Of a stretch of DNA of 64,000 nt, positions 28,001-39,660 are shown piece after piece; the first letter of the stretch is position 1; each line of letters starts with the position of its first letter. The DNA comes from Certhia americana (lineage: Eukaryota > Chordata > Aves > Passeriformes > Certhiidae). The notes under the pieces are model-generated. The model searched no databases. It saw only the letters and a list, made by a program, of their open reading frames with translations, and was not told where the DNA came from. The DNA lies in contig CM031864.1 of the NCBI GenBank assembly GCA_018697195.1, forward strand, positions 27,847,962 through 27,911,961. The letters run 5' to 3'. A program made the translations under genes and the position numbers.

Positions 28001-31000
28001 TATCTTGCCATCCCTAAAGAGAAATCTCTTGGAGGGATTGTGCCACTCATGCACAGACTGGTGGGAGCCCTCAAACCTGGACATTTCTCAGTGTGGATAA
28101 TATTGCTGCAGCACTCACAGACTGGTTGAGCAGTGAGAGCTTTCTCTGTGAGAAAGCAGTCTCAAAACAGCTTAAATGCTTTATGCTATAGCTGTTGGAC
28201 AAGCCATTGATCCTTTCCAGCTCTGTGTCCTGGTGCCTTCCCATGCACTAACATGGATTTTTCTTTTTTTTTTTCTCTACTCTAGATTTTTTCAGGTTTT
28301 TCTCCTACATCAGGCAGTGTAAGCAGCTCTTTTTTCAAAATAACCAGCAAATATCCTGATCTATTGAAATCCTTGCACAAACTCCTGCTGATCTCCCTGA
28401 CCTTCCCTGTATTGGTGATAAGGGATGTTTTCCTGCTACAAACCTCCCAAGTAACTGCGTGTGAAAGCTATTACAGTTTCTCTTCAAAGTTCCATTGCCT
28501 CCCATGATTTCTATTACATGACAGTGCTCACAAAGTTTCCAACTTGTTATTTATCCAGGCTCTGGAGGTTCTGGTGATGACAAAAATGGGAGGTTTTTCT
28601 ACAAACTTCCTTGGGCAGCCACAGCAGGGCTTTGTGCACAAGTTCATCCTGAAGTCGAACAGAGCTTCACTTCCAATTTCCCCTCCTATCCTTCACCCTT
28701 GTTCTGTTTTCCCTTTGGGAGACCTATTGTAGTGAATTTTTTTATTCCACCCTGTATCTAGCAGAATTTGATTTGGCAACTGTCCAGGACAGAAAGGACT
28801 TGCAATTGCTTTGTCCTTTGGTGACTTAGGTTATTGCGACTTCCTAGTTTGCTGTTGGGAAAGTGATTAAGAGGGAAAAGTCCCATCTGTGACTGAAAAT
28901 GGACTTTTAGTGATAAAAAATGTCCCTGGGTTATCTCTGAGGCTGTTGCAATCTCCAGCATTCTTCTTTTTTCATCTTTTCTCACCCTTAATATTTTTTT
29001 TTTTTTTCTGTTAGGTCTTCTATTTATCTCCCAGGTCCTTTGCATCTGAAATGCTTTTCTTCTCCCTTGCTACTTGGATGTCTGCAGATGGTACTTTAGG
29101 CCAATTAAACGCTGTGTGCTGGGAACACAGGCAGAATCCAAGGGTTTTGAAAAGCTCTGGGTCAAATGTGCTGAGAGATGGTTGATGGAGACTGAGTTGG
29201 GGACCAGCAGAACAAGAGACATTTGGATATTTACAGAGTGTTCTGTTGGTGAGGGAGGCCGGGATTACCTTAGCAGGAAAAAACACCTGGTCCTGCTGAC
29301 AGGCTGCGAAAGTAAGGAGGTGCCACTTATCCACAGGAGAACAGAAGAAATGCCAACAAATAGCAGGAAAAAAATGTGGTGAGGTCAGAAAAGGGAGGAG
29401 AAAGCAAAATAGCAGGGTGACATCTGTACACATGTGGCTGAGCGTTGGCAAAATAAAAAGGCTGATGTAGACAGTACCTTGCTCAGACAAGGGCTTGAAT
29501 TGCATTACAGGTATTTGGTAGGATAAACAGAAGTTGCTGGGGAAGAGCAAGTGAGGAATGAAGGAAAGCAGTGTACCAAGAATGGGGTGTGTTTGTCCTG
29601 TAGGTTAAGCAAAGGGCTGAGAACAGGCAACTTCAGTGTGGGCAGTTTAAAAGGGGTGAGACTGGAGGGACAGATGACAGACCTCATGTGAGTTAAAAGG
29701 AGGAAGTGGGTGGATGTGCGTGACTCTTAAAACCCACAGTACCTCCAGCTTGGTGGTAAATGGCATCTTAAACTCCACTGTGAGTGATACAGTAGGACAG
29801 AGCTGTTCAGTTCCCTGGGGTTGTTAGTGCAACATCTCCTCTCTAATGGTGAGGAGGACTACTGCTAGCTAAAGCTGCTATTTTGAGCTTGATTTAGGAT
29901 AATAGAGTAGAACTGGCTGAAAGAAGTGGAAGGTGATTTCAGGAAATAAGTCATGAAATAGTGGAGCCAAGAATGCCATGAGAAAAGAAGTGAAAACAGC
30001 AGAGTAAGGATAATGGGCTGCAAAAATCTCAGAGAATCAGGCAGCAACCCCTGGGAAGGTAATCCAAGAGCTCAAGGAGCACAGGGAAGTTGGCAATTAC
30101 TTAAAGTGATTGCTTTAGGGGCACCACAACAACCCATCCCAAGGAACAGGAGGAAGCTATGATGCAGGGACTTGATGGACCTCAAAGACAGAGAAGAGCT
30201 GCAGAAAAGGGCACCTGATGCCAGACACCTGGCAACAGGGACCACGGAGCAGTGGCTGCACAGCTACAAGTTGGAGATGCAAAGGTGCAGAGCAAGCTCC
30301 AGTGGGTTGTCCATTTTAAGGCTGGGAAAAACCCTTTTGTAAATGCACAGGAAGGAGGAAAGCTGAGGAAAGCCGCAGTGTGTTGCTCAGATGAAGGGAT
30401 TCATTGTGGACTTTTCTTCAGCCTTCCCTTGCACTCAGCTAATTAGGACTGGATGATTAAATGGGGCAGGAGTCCAACTTGAACAGAGAGCAGAAGGCCC
30501 ACCAAGGTATTAGAGCAGTCAGGTGTGCTGATGTTAGCAGGACCTTCTTAATTCCCCCTTGGGTATACTTCCAGAGTTAATCCAACTTTGGAAACATTGA
30601 GTTTTTCCAATGTTGCAGGGCAGGCTGGGAGCTGCAGTGGGGCAGCTTCAGGAGTTAAAAGCTTCAAAACGGAGCAATGCAAAAAGATGTTATTATGCAA
30701 TCAATCTATAAGAACCTGGAGGATAATGAAGTTCGAAAGTGACACCTGGCATGGGTTTGTCAAGGGCAAGTGAAGTGAAACAATGGGAGAACCAGGCTCA
30801 TGGATGGGGGAGTGGTGCTGAATGGGATGGGGCTTGGCTAGTGGAGTGTGGAAAGCAGCCTCTGGAGGGTGACCTGCTCTGCAGGGGTGGTTGGGGACCT
30901 TGAACTGAGTTTTAGGGGGAGGTGAAAACCTGTTTCATCACAAAGGATTTAAAGCAACCATCTCAATGCATGATGTCATCAACTGCTTTCTGAATTGTCC

Positions 31001-32364
31001 CCCTATGACAGTCAGTGCCTATGCTGCTGCAAGATGATGGGATGTGCTCACTTTTGTGTCCAGGTCTACCCTTCCTAATTCTTGCCTGTGGTCATCAGGT
31101 AGTCCCCATCACCATCAGCTCTGCTGCAGTGTGGCTCTTCATCCACGCCTTTGTGGTAGCCTGCCCATACTGGGGGCATGAGGCCATCAGTAGCTGCTTC
31201 CTCCTCACCCCACCCCTGTCTCCTCAGTTCGAGACTCTGAAAGGCAACCCGGCCCTTAAGCAAACATTGCAGGACTTGCCCAGGTCATTTGTCACAGTCC
31301 TTTTTATTGTCTCCTCTGCTTTGTACCTCATGCGGCAGCACAGCATCCCTCCCTCCCAGGATCTGAACCTCCGCTCTGCATCTCCCCGGACAGTGTCCTG
31401 CCGTGCTCATGGCATGCCTACATTTGTCTTAAGGATTGACCTTTCTGTTGTTATTAGCCTCATGGTCACCTCCAGCACAGCTTGTCATGATGAATCAGAA
31501 ATGGAATCTTCTCTGCATCACGGTCCTCGTTAAACCGACCATCCCCTTCTACCTGCTGCAGTCATCGCCTCATTATAACTCCATTACCTCTAACAACAGC
31601 CCCATTACCATCCATTATCTTTCTTATCATCTCCTTTACAAGGCTGTTATTTGCACCTCCTCCTTCACAGCCATCCCCTCTTCAATTACGATTCCATTAT
31701 CTTTATTGCCACCCCATTACAGTCATAATTATTCCCATTACAATTTTGAGAACTGCATCTCCATCCAGACTAGTCAGTGTCTCCATCAGCCCTATCACCA
31801 GCTTGTCTTGCTCCATGTTCTTCATTGCTCTCCTCCACTTTCCCTGCATTCTTAACTATCCCCATACCAATGGTTGTATTCTAATTATTTTTCATTATGG
31901 TCTTATAGTCTTTTGCTGTTATTGCTTCCTTTATCAGCCGTTCTCATCTCCCTGAAGTATCATAGCTACAGTAAGTACTGGGGTGGGAGCTGAGACTCTG
32001 GACAGTGATATTATACTGATCTGCACCAGCTCTGAGCAGGTAATTACAGCCCATCCCTGTCCTCTGCAATTCCAGCACCTGATCTCCATTGCAGCCCTAA
32101 TTACTGATGTTACCTTTCTGTTATCCTTCAGCTCATCTCCATTGCAGCTTCCCAGGCATGAACACCTCCTCCAGCCAGTGGTGCCCCTCTGTCTCCTGCC
32201 TGGGCAGAGGAGCATCCCTGACCCTGACTGATCTTTTATCCCTGGTGCTGGACAATGGCTCTAGGGACATTTTTACCTTTTGAATTAAAAGAATACCTGT
32301 TTGATATTAGCAAAAGTGGTTTTGTCACAAGGATTCATAAATTCTGATGGTGTAACACTAAGCA
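25071..32364. other. Presumed TNR 5' intron, block 4
   Basis: This is a long non-coding stretch. It contains pyrimidine-rich tracts (about 26768-26797), a T-run near 28991-29006 and the CCATTA-rich cluster at 31571-31742, listed separately. Open frames up to about 176 codons have no recognisable domain and are treated as chance. Confidence 0.5.
31571..31742. promoter_or_regulatory. Cluster of CCATTA / CATTA motifs
   Basis: CCATTA occurs at six places within about 170 bp, with further ATTA cores among them, in a pyrimidine-rich context. On the minus strand this is a repeated TAATGG, a homeodomain-type site. It could equally be a decayed simple repeat. Confidence 0.25.
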
Positions 32365-32525
32365 TCACATCCCAGAGAGGTTGCGGAGTCTCTTTCCCTG
32401 GAGGAATTCAAAAGCCATTGGGACACATCCTGAGTTATATGCTCCAGGAGGACCTGCTTGAGCAGGGAGTTTGGACTAGATAACCCCAGTGGTCCCTTCG
32501 TACCTCAATTGTTCTGTGATCCCAT
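32365..32525 (+). mobile_element. CR1 LINE 3' end fragment
   Basis: CAGAGAGGTTGCGGAGTCTC, then CTGCTTGAGCAGGGAGTTTG, GACTAGATAACC and TGGTCCCTTC match the CR1 3' UTR in order. It ends at ATTGTTCTGTGATCCC, a remnant of the 8-bp tail. Confidence 0.9.
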
Positions 32526-32869
32526 TGGTGTTGCTGTCACCATAGTTTCAGCTGTGTGCCCACCCCAAGAGCTGACAGACCTACCTCTGCTCCATTCTTA
32601 CCTCTTTCATCTTCCAGGAGCCACACTGGGGACTTCAGGAGCTTTGTAATCAGCACTAAGAGGGGGGGGGAAAGGCTTCTTGACTGACATAGAGTGGTTG
32701 CACCCTTTAGGGTGCCACAGAGAAGTTGGGTACCATGCTATATCCTGATCATGCAGAGAACAAGAGCCCTGACAGCGGGTCCAGTGCCCACACTCCTTGA
32801 GAGGACATGGAGAGATTGCAGTGGTTACAGACAGTCACAAAACTTCTCAAGGATGGGGAAACAGCCAGC

Positions 32870-33075
32870 TTTGGAGAGCTTGGTCTGCTTAGTTATCACT
32901 AAGATTGAGAGGTGACTTCATGGCTTCCTGTAAGAACTGTCAAGGTAGGGAAATACTAAAGCAGGTACTGAAGAGTGCTTTACGACAGGGAAAGGCAGTA
33001 CAGGAGCAATGGCTGCGACCTAAGGCAGACAAATTTGGATGACTGATGCAGCATGTGGAGTTTAAGTCATAGCGA
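32870..33075 (+). mobile_element. Old CR1 LINE fragment (divergent subfamily)
   Basis: TATCACTAAGATTGAGAGGTG, then GTAAGAACTGTCAAGGTAGGG, GCTTTACGACAGGGAAAGGC and AGGAGCAATGGCTG follow, in order, an older CR1 type shared by birds and turtles. It is heavily mutated, so borders are approximate. It may extend leftward to about 32700. Confidence 0.6.
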
Positions 33076-33209
33076 TGCCCATCTCCAGTTGTTCTGGGAG
33101 ACAGTGAGGTGGGTGCGATATTCCTCACATCCCTAACCTCTGTGGGCAGAGAATCTGGTAGCAGTTTGCAAGTAATTAACAGGTCTGGTGTAAGAGGGGA
33201 TGTAGGTCA

Positions 33210-33665
33210 TGTTGGAATGCCCGTGGGTTATTTCCCACAATCGATAAGCTTCATAAATAATGTATCCCTCAGAGGGAAATGTTACCTTGCGCTTATCAGA
33301 TTTAGTACTTGTTTGGTTTAGCAACGCTAAGAGGGAATACGACTCAGAGAAAAATAGAAGCTATAAATAAGTACAGGGGAGTGTAGGTATAGGTACAGCC
33401 AGGAAGCTCAGGCTGGGTGACCCCCACGTTATGCAGCTGCACCAGAGACACCACTGGGGAGCACTGGAATGGGAAAGCTGATTCTAGGCTAATGAAGGGA
33501 GAGCAAGCTGCCATGCATGAGTGAAAGGAACCAATCAACCAATTGAGCAATGTGTGAAAGTGTAAACAGTAGTCTTAGAAATGTATAATTGGGGTTGTAA
33601 TGTAAACGATAAACGGCTTCTGCATAATCATATTGGTTTGTGTCCAAAGGTCCCTTCCACCTGCA
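33210..33665 (+). mobile_element. Endogenous retrovirus solo LTR related to the one at 19.6 kb
   Basis: The element begins TGTTGGAATG and ends ACCTGCA. Its 3' 120 bp align well with the LTR at 19623-20009, for example CAGTAG, GAAATGTATAA and CGGCTTCTGCATAATCA. The polyadenylation signal is mutated to GATAAA. No target duplication is visible at these borders, so the ends are less sure than those of its relative. Confidence 0.7.
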
Positions 33666-35630
33666 ATTCCCTAAGAGCAGAGTGTAAATAATCCATCACC
33701 TCTTGGCTGGGACCTGGACCAGGCAGAAAGCTTTTTCCACCCATCCATTGCAACCCCAAACAGCAGCCAGGGGCTTCGAAGGGCTGTGGTCAGGAGCAGG
33801 AATGCCACAAACTGCTGGGCTGAAATGGGAGGGCCTCAGGGAGTCTTTAACTGCAGGTCGATTACATGAGTGATACACCAGCTGAGGGGATAATTTACTG
33901 TCTCCAGACAGAGTTTTACTCCTTGCAATAAGGTGAAAACAAGAGAAGGTACCACATAGGTGCCTCCCACGCTGCAGACATCTCTGACGTGTCAAGAGCT
34001 GCTGCTCTTGCCTTGCAAAGCATCAGCCCCAGGGGCTTTGCTGACAAGTGGTTTTCTACATGTGCCTGACCTAAGAATGCCCGTGTACACCTCTAACTGT
34101 TAGAGAAAATTAATATTTGCTCAGCAGCTGTGTAAGGGGCTGGGTTGGTTCCTTTCTGCCCCTGGGAGATTGTTTTGGGAGGTGGGATGGATACTCACTG
34201 GTCCCCACTGGCTGGAAAGCTTTGCTCTGGAGCCTGCCTGCTGGACCATTCAGCTGCTTCATGATTTAAATTTCACCTTTTGTGGGGCAGGCATCATCTT
34301 CTGATCTAATTTTGCTCCAAACAGCAACCTTAGTATGCCCTTCCAGGGACCAAGCCTTGCTCACTTCGAGGACCTGCTGCACTAGGACCAGCATTGCATT
34401 GCAGGGACTGACAGGAGCCAGCACATCCCTCTCAGGGTATCTCTCCATCATCATACCTCAAAAAATCCCCATGCTGATGTGGCTGAGGCTTGTTAAAGCT
34501 TTCCAGCCCCCATCAAGGCTGCTCTGGGAGCTGGAGCCCAGATGGTCTGAACAGCTTACTGCAGCCTCCTGAGCAATCCATCCAAGGCACTTTGGCAGGC
34601 CTGAATTTCCTCCAAATGACAAAAATGACAAAAATAAATAAAATCTCTCTGCACTAAATATTGGGAAGCCCATGAAAAAGTTCTGTACACAATGAAAACA
34701 AATATATGGTTAAATAACCTCTCAAACTGTATTTCTATAAAATGCATCTCTAAATAATGGCAAGTGAAAGGCTCACTCCATCCTGATTAACCTCAGTTGG
34801 GGAAGATTTTCTCTATCAAATCACTACAGTCAGCTGATTAAAAATGAATTAAACTGAATGGAAAACAAGTCCCAAAACTTCCCTTCTCTTTTCCAATTCA
34901 GGGGCAAAATAAAAATAGCAATAAACCCCAAACACTCCAGAGCAAGGACAGCACTAAGTTACCCTAGCCTGAGGATGAAGCAGGTGATGGGAAGCTGGGA
35001 TGGGGCGGGATGGGATGCGATGTGAAGCCTGACCATGGTCTCTCTATGGAGAGGTTGCAGGACCAGGTGTAAGAGTCATAAGGGATAAAGGGGGTGCTGA
35101 TACAGATTAATTAAAACAACCTAAGTGAGCCATCCAGTCCTTCACCTCTTGAAGAGAGCCCTTTTTTTAAAAAAGACTGGAGTGAGTGAAAGTGACTTTT
35201 TAACATCACTCTATGGTTTTTAGCAAGCCCAGCAGACCCTTGGGGTCAATAGATCCAAAGGCAAACCCAAAGTCCCAAACCTCAAGTTTTGGCCAGATAA
35301 AACCATCCCAACAAGAGCTTGCTCCAGTACTGAAAGCCAATAGGTGATGATCTTTCATGCAGCAAAATCACACACCAGTGTGTTTCCAAAGAAAATATCC
35401 CCAGCAGTATCACTGGTGAACACTGAGAGGGAAACTGCGCAAACCCTGTGTTTGGTACCCTGGACCAGCATTCTTTCCCTATTTTCCCCAGGAGAAGACT
35501 CTGAATAACAGAAAGGCCTCAAATGTTTCTTCTCCTGCTGTCTTGGATTACAGTATGTATTCTATCCCCATTTGTTGAAACCAGGTTAAGCAGTGTTCTT
35601 TATCTCTTTTATGACCTATCCCTCATAACT

Positions 35631-35633
<3 letters not shown>
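33666..35633. other. Presumed TNR 5' intron, block 5
   Basis: Mostly unique-looking sequence. It has an A/T-rich stretch with repeated ATGACAAAAA at about 34614-34640 and a GGGATG-rich patch near 34995-35022. No exon is recognised. Confidence 0.5.
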
Positions 35634-35682
<49 letters not shown>

Positions 35683-35692
35683 NNNNNNNNNN

Positions 35693-35739
<47 letters not shown>
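35634..35739. repeat. (TG)n microsatellite with a 10-N assembly gap
   Basis: A perfect TG/GT array is interrupted by ten Ns at 35683-35692. The true repeat length is unknown. The right edge runs straight into an LTR. Confidence 0.98.
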
Positions 35740-35744
<5 letters not shown>

Positions 35745-36328
35745 CCTCTGTTAATGGGCCAGCTGTTAAAAAATCAGTCATTATCTCCTCCAGGACCCAT
35801 CCTCTGTCCTTATGCTAATGGGCAGACTGCTAACTACATGACTATTAAAATTACATCATCCCATTGGGAGATGCTCCACCCAGGGGGAGGAGCCAAACAT
35901 TTCCTGCCTAGATAAAATTTGGGATTTGGAATACCAAGGCAGACTTTCCCACTGGATTCTCAGAGGAAGACTAGGCCCATCTATCACCACTGGACATTCA
36001 GAGGAAAACTCCACCTTTCTACAGGTTCATTGCTTCAACAGAACCACATCTGTCACTTCAGGAGGACTGCAGCCACCATTTAATGGGACTGCTACCAACA
36101 CCCTGACCCACAGGGTGTCAGGCTGTATTCTGACTCTGTTAGTGGTTTGGTTTCTTGTATTACTGCATTTTAATCTTAGTTTTCCTAATAAAGAACTGTT
36201 ATTCTTATCCCCATATCATTGCCTGAGAGCTCCTTAATTTCAAAATTATAATAATTCGGAGGGATGGGGTTTTCATTCTCCATTTCAAGGGAGGCTCCTG
36301 CAGACACCTGTCTTTTCAAACCTAGATA
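35737..36328 (+). mobile_element. Endogenous retrovirus solo LTR abutting the (TG)n array
   Basis: The element begins TGTAAAATCCTCTG, directly out of the TG repeat. It has a TATA-like GATAAAA at 35911-35917 and AATAAA at 36187-36192. The 3' end contains GCCTGAGAGCTCCTTAATTT and CAGACACCTGTC. I recognise the 3' half as a very common songbird LTR. The expected terminal CA reads TA. No internal region and no target duplication are visible, so borders are within about 10 bp. Confidence 0.82.
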
Positions 36329-39300
36329 CCTGCTCATTTCTTGGTTGTTCCCATTTGCTCAATTATTTTTGTAATAACTGCATAGGAATTGTTGGATCCT
36401 ATCAACATTCAGCTGGTGCTCCAACGTCCTCCCTGTCTTGGGATTGGACAAGAGGCATCCTAGGATGGAGCAATGAAGGTGAAAGGTCCCAAAACTTCGG
36501 GGGCAAGAGGGTGCATCCTTCACTGAAGTTGTGCGAGTGACACTGCTGCAATGTCCCCATGGTGCCCTACATGAGCCAGACAGAGAGTTTCAGGTCTTAG
36601 GGTAGAACTCCTGGCAACATTCACATCACCAACACTTCTTGGACACAAACCCAGCATGTTATGAAGGACAGTCTAATTACTAATTCCAAGAGAAGTGTAT
36701 CATGCAGATTTTATTCTTTGGCTTTCACTGTGTTCCGTTGATATAATAAAGAAGAATAATTGACAATCAATGGGACCTGCCATCCTGACACTTTAATGAC
36801 AGCCTATTTTGAGATACCAGAACTGCAACTCAGTGGTTCTAGAAGTTGTAAAAACTGTTGTAAAAACTCCTCTTCGTCTAAGTGGTTGAAAAAATTGTCT
36901 CCAATGATAAGGGGAGCATGATTGCTGCCAGGTGCCTTGGGGCATGGGTGTCCCCGCAGGGTCCTGTCCCCAGAACGAGGTAATTGTCCCTGATCTCCAC
37001 CAGCATCTGACCCTGTGGGATGTATGGGGACCTGATGGCTGTGGGGGAGAGCAAAGAATCATTGAGGTGGTTTTTCTTTCCACCGAAAACATGATGTAAA
37101 AAGTGCATTTAATCCTCTAGCCAGTGGCAGGGAGAGAGAGGAGTAAGCCAATGGCAAAGCTGGGCATGGAGAAGCTATGATGGGAGATTTGCTTGTCCAC
37201 CAGATATCAAAAATGCCTCTATGCCTGAGGGAGATTTTCTGCATTTTCACTCTGCCCCTCTTTAGCTTCCCAATACCAGGATATCCCTGCATTTTCTCCA
37301 TCCTAAAACCAGCTGAACCCTCCGTTATGAATGTTAATAGGAGCAGTGTGCATGCTATGCATGCATGCATCTACATTTTGGAGCATCTCTTCAGTGAGCC
37401 AGGTGATGTAATCAGCAGTGCAGCCTGCCAGGGGCCCACTAAGGGTAGGCAGCAAGGGGGAGCTGGGTTGGTGCCTGGCTGCAGCCAGGAATTAACACCA
37501 AGGTGCTTTGATTCAAATAGGTCTTGCCACTCAGGCCATAAAGTTAATGTCTGACCATATAGCTGGGGAAATAGGAAGCGTATGGAACTGAGATGAGTTG
37601 CATATGGGACATGCTGATATGCTAATGTTTGATTGTATTTCTTTGCCCTTCAGAAATGCCAAGTGGCGCAGAGTGATGGGTACTACATTTTCACCCCAGC
37701 CCTCCCCGACCTTCAGCTCCCTGGTAGTGCTCTCATTCTGCTTCTTATTTATCCAAGTGGCTTTTCTTCTGAGTCCTCCACCCCTTGCATATTTATCCAG
37801 CTCTCCAGCTACTCAGTGCTTTATTCACTGTCTCTCCTGCCCAGCCTCTACCTTGTGCTCCTGGTTAGAGCCTTGCCTACTTATATACTTAACCTTTGCC
37901 TCCCATTCTTCTGTCCCTTTAATCCACACATCAATCTTGTTTATGGCCTTCTTCACACATTACCTGTTAGCTAATGCTGCCTCATCCCTCTGCACTCTCT
38001 CCTAAGCCACCCTCAGGTCAAGCTCCCCACACAGCAAGATGAGGTGAAAGAAGACCTTTTGGCAAAGGGGCATCATGTGCAGGAGTTCATCAACCCACAC
38101 TGTGGATGCAACACCTCCCTCATGCACTTTTTGCCTGATTTTTGGGGTTAGGCTATGCCCTGTGCATAGGCATCAAGGAACCTGCAACTGAAAAATACCC
38201 AACCTCCTGCATCCTTTCCCCTGGGGATGGTCTGGACCTGACCACCCTGCAGAACAGTAGGTTTGGTGCCAAAGCTTGCATATCACAGACATTCTGTGAT
38301 TAGTACCTAGGGCAGCTTTCCCAAGCTTCCTGGCAGCTGCAATTCAAGCCTGGAGGATCATCAGCTGACCATCCTCAATGCATTGTCCCATTGTTACACC
38401 CGTTGGATGCTTTGGCACCACAGCTACTTGCCTTTCCTTGCCCTCACTATTCCCACTCTCCTACTGCATCTCACAAAATTGCCTCACAGAATCCAGCCTG
38501 TAATTTTTCTGCTTCCTCTCCTTCCCAAATGGTGGGAATTTTCCTCTTGCTGATTCATGCCTCTGTCACATCACATTTTTTTTTTTTTAAGTGCTGACGC
38601 TGGCTGTGCTCACCCCAGGGAAAGGCTAAAACCCCAAGCTGCTACTTTGGGGACTGGCCCTCTGCCAGCCACGTGCTGCCAACTCAGTCAAAACCCTGCA
38701 TCTGTGCTGAGCAAACCCAATCCTCTCCCACTGTTGGGGTCAAATAAGGGAAATTTCAGGGTTCATTTTCTCCCTACCTCCCTAATCTCCACCCCAACTG
38801 AGTCCTCATGCTGGATACAGCATACCTCCAGCCTCAAAAAAACCCTTTTCGTAGTATAAAAATCCTCTGGCACTTCCCTCTGGACCAGTAGAGTGGCATA
38901 AAAGGGTGGAGGACCCCATGGATATGGAGTGGTTTTGGGGAAGGGAAGCATCCTGAAGCTCCTGCAGGCACCTTTTGAGAGGGTCCAGTGGCTGGACTGG
39001 GTTTGTACCTCTGCTAATTCCTCCTGGAAATTGTAATTGTGGGAATTTCACCCTTCTCTCTGTTTCTTCTCACCTTCCTCCACATTCTGCCCTGATGGAT
39101 CCATCTCTTACAGAGGGTTCTCAACCAGCAGGAACAGCATCTCATGACAAGCACTTTCAATGGACTTTTCAATTAACTTTCTACACTGAAAGCTGTCTTT
39201 CACTTTTTGCTACGGAAAAGGCTCAGGAAGCATCCTCCTGCCCAAGCCACTGCCTTCCCAACCCCCACCAACTTCAGCATCCCTGCCCTGCCTGCACGCT

Positions 39301-39530
39301 TTGCTTGGGATGGGAAAACCCCGCTGAGCCTTTTTGGGGCCACCAGAGCTCTGTGTCTGCTGTGGCCATCCATCCCAGGGGAGAACTCCTCTCACCCCCA
39401 TCGTCCTGATTAGTCCAGAGAACAATCATCAAGTCACAAGCCCCACAGGCAAAAAGTCAGAGTGGCTTTAGCTCTAGCCACTGTGCTGGGGTGCAAATGA
39501 CAGGGAAATGGGAATTTTGGCATTCAGCTG
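36329..39530. other. Presumed TNR 5' intron, block 6
   Basis: This is non-coding sequence with a GCATGC/ATGCATGC patch near 37351-37370 and a T-run near 38577-38588. No exon or transposon is recognised. Confidence 0.5.
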
Positions 39531-39660
39531 CACCACCGTCATTACGGATAATCCGATAATCCCAAAATGCCCCTAACACGAGGCTTCAGGATGCAGGAAA
39601 GACGGGGAATGAAAATACAGTAATTAATGGGTAATTACCCATTATGAGGGGCTATGAAGG
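39500..39660. promoter_or_regulatory. Candidate neural enhancer: homeodomain palindrome and TAATCC pair
   Basis: A perfect 20-bp palindrome TAATGGGTAATTACCCATTA lies at 39625-39644, directly after another TAATTA at 39621-39626. About 65 bp upstream, TAATCC occurs twice (39549-39554 and 39557-39562), the first inside the inverted repeat CGGATAATCCG. TAATCC is the preferred site of OTX/PITX-type (K50) homeodomains, and TAATTA suits many others. The density of such sites and the symmetry suggest a regulatory element, possibly of TNR. No functional or conservation evidence is available here. Confidence 0.4.

Noticed and set aside
28983..29550. 176-codon minus-strand open frame ending near 29020
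   Set aside because: Phe/Ser/Leu-rich translation of pyrimidine-rich DNA, no domain, no splice support.
31015..31533. 172-codon plus-strand open frame
   Set aside because: No recognisable family; Ser/Pro/Leu-rich chance translation in intronic DNA.
35634..35739. CRISPR-like or other regularly spaced array
   Set aside because: The repeats are simple dinucleotides with no spacers; this is a vertebrate genome and the arrays are microsatellites.
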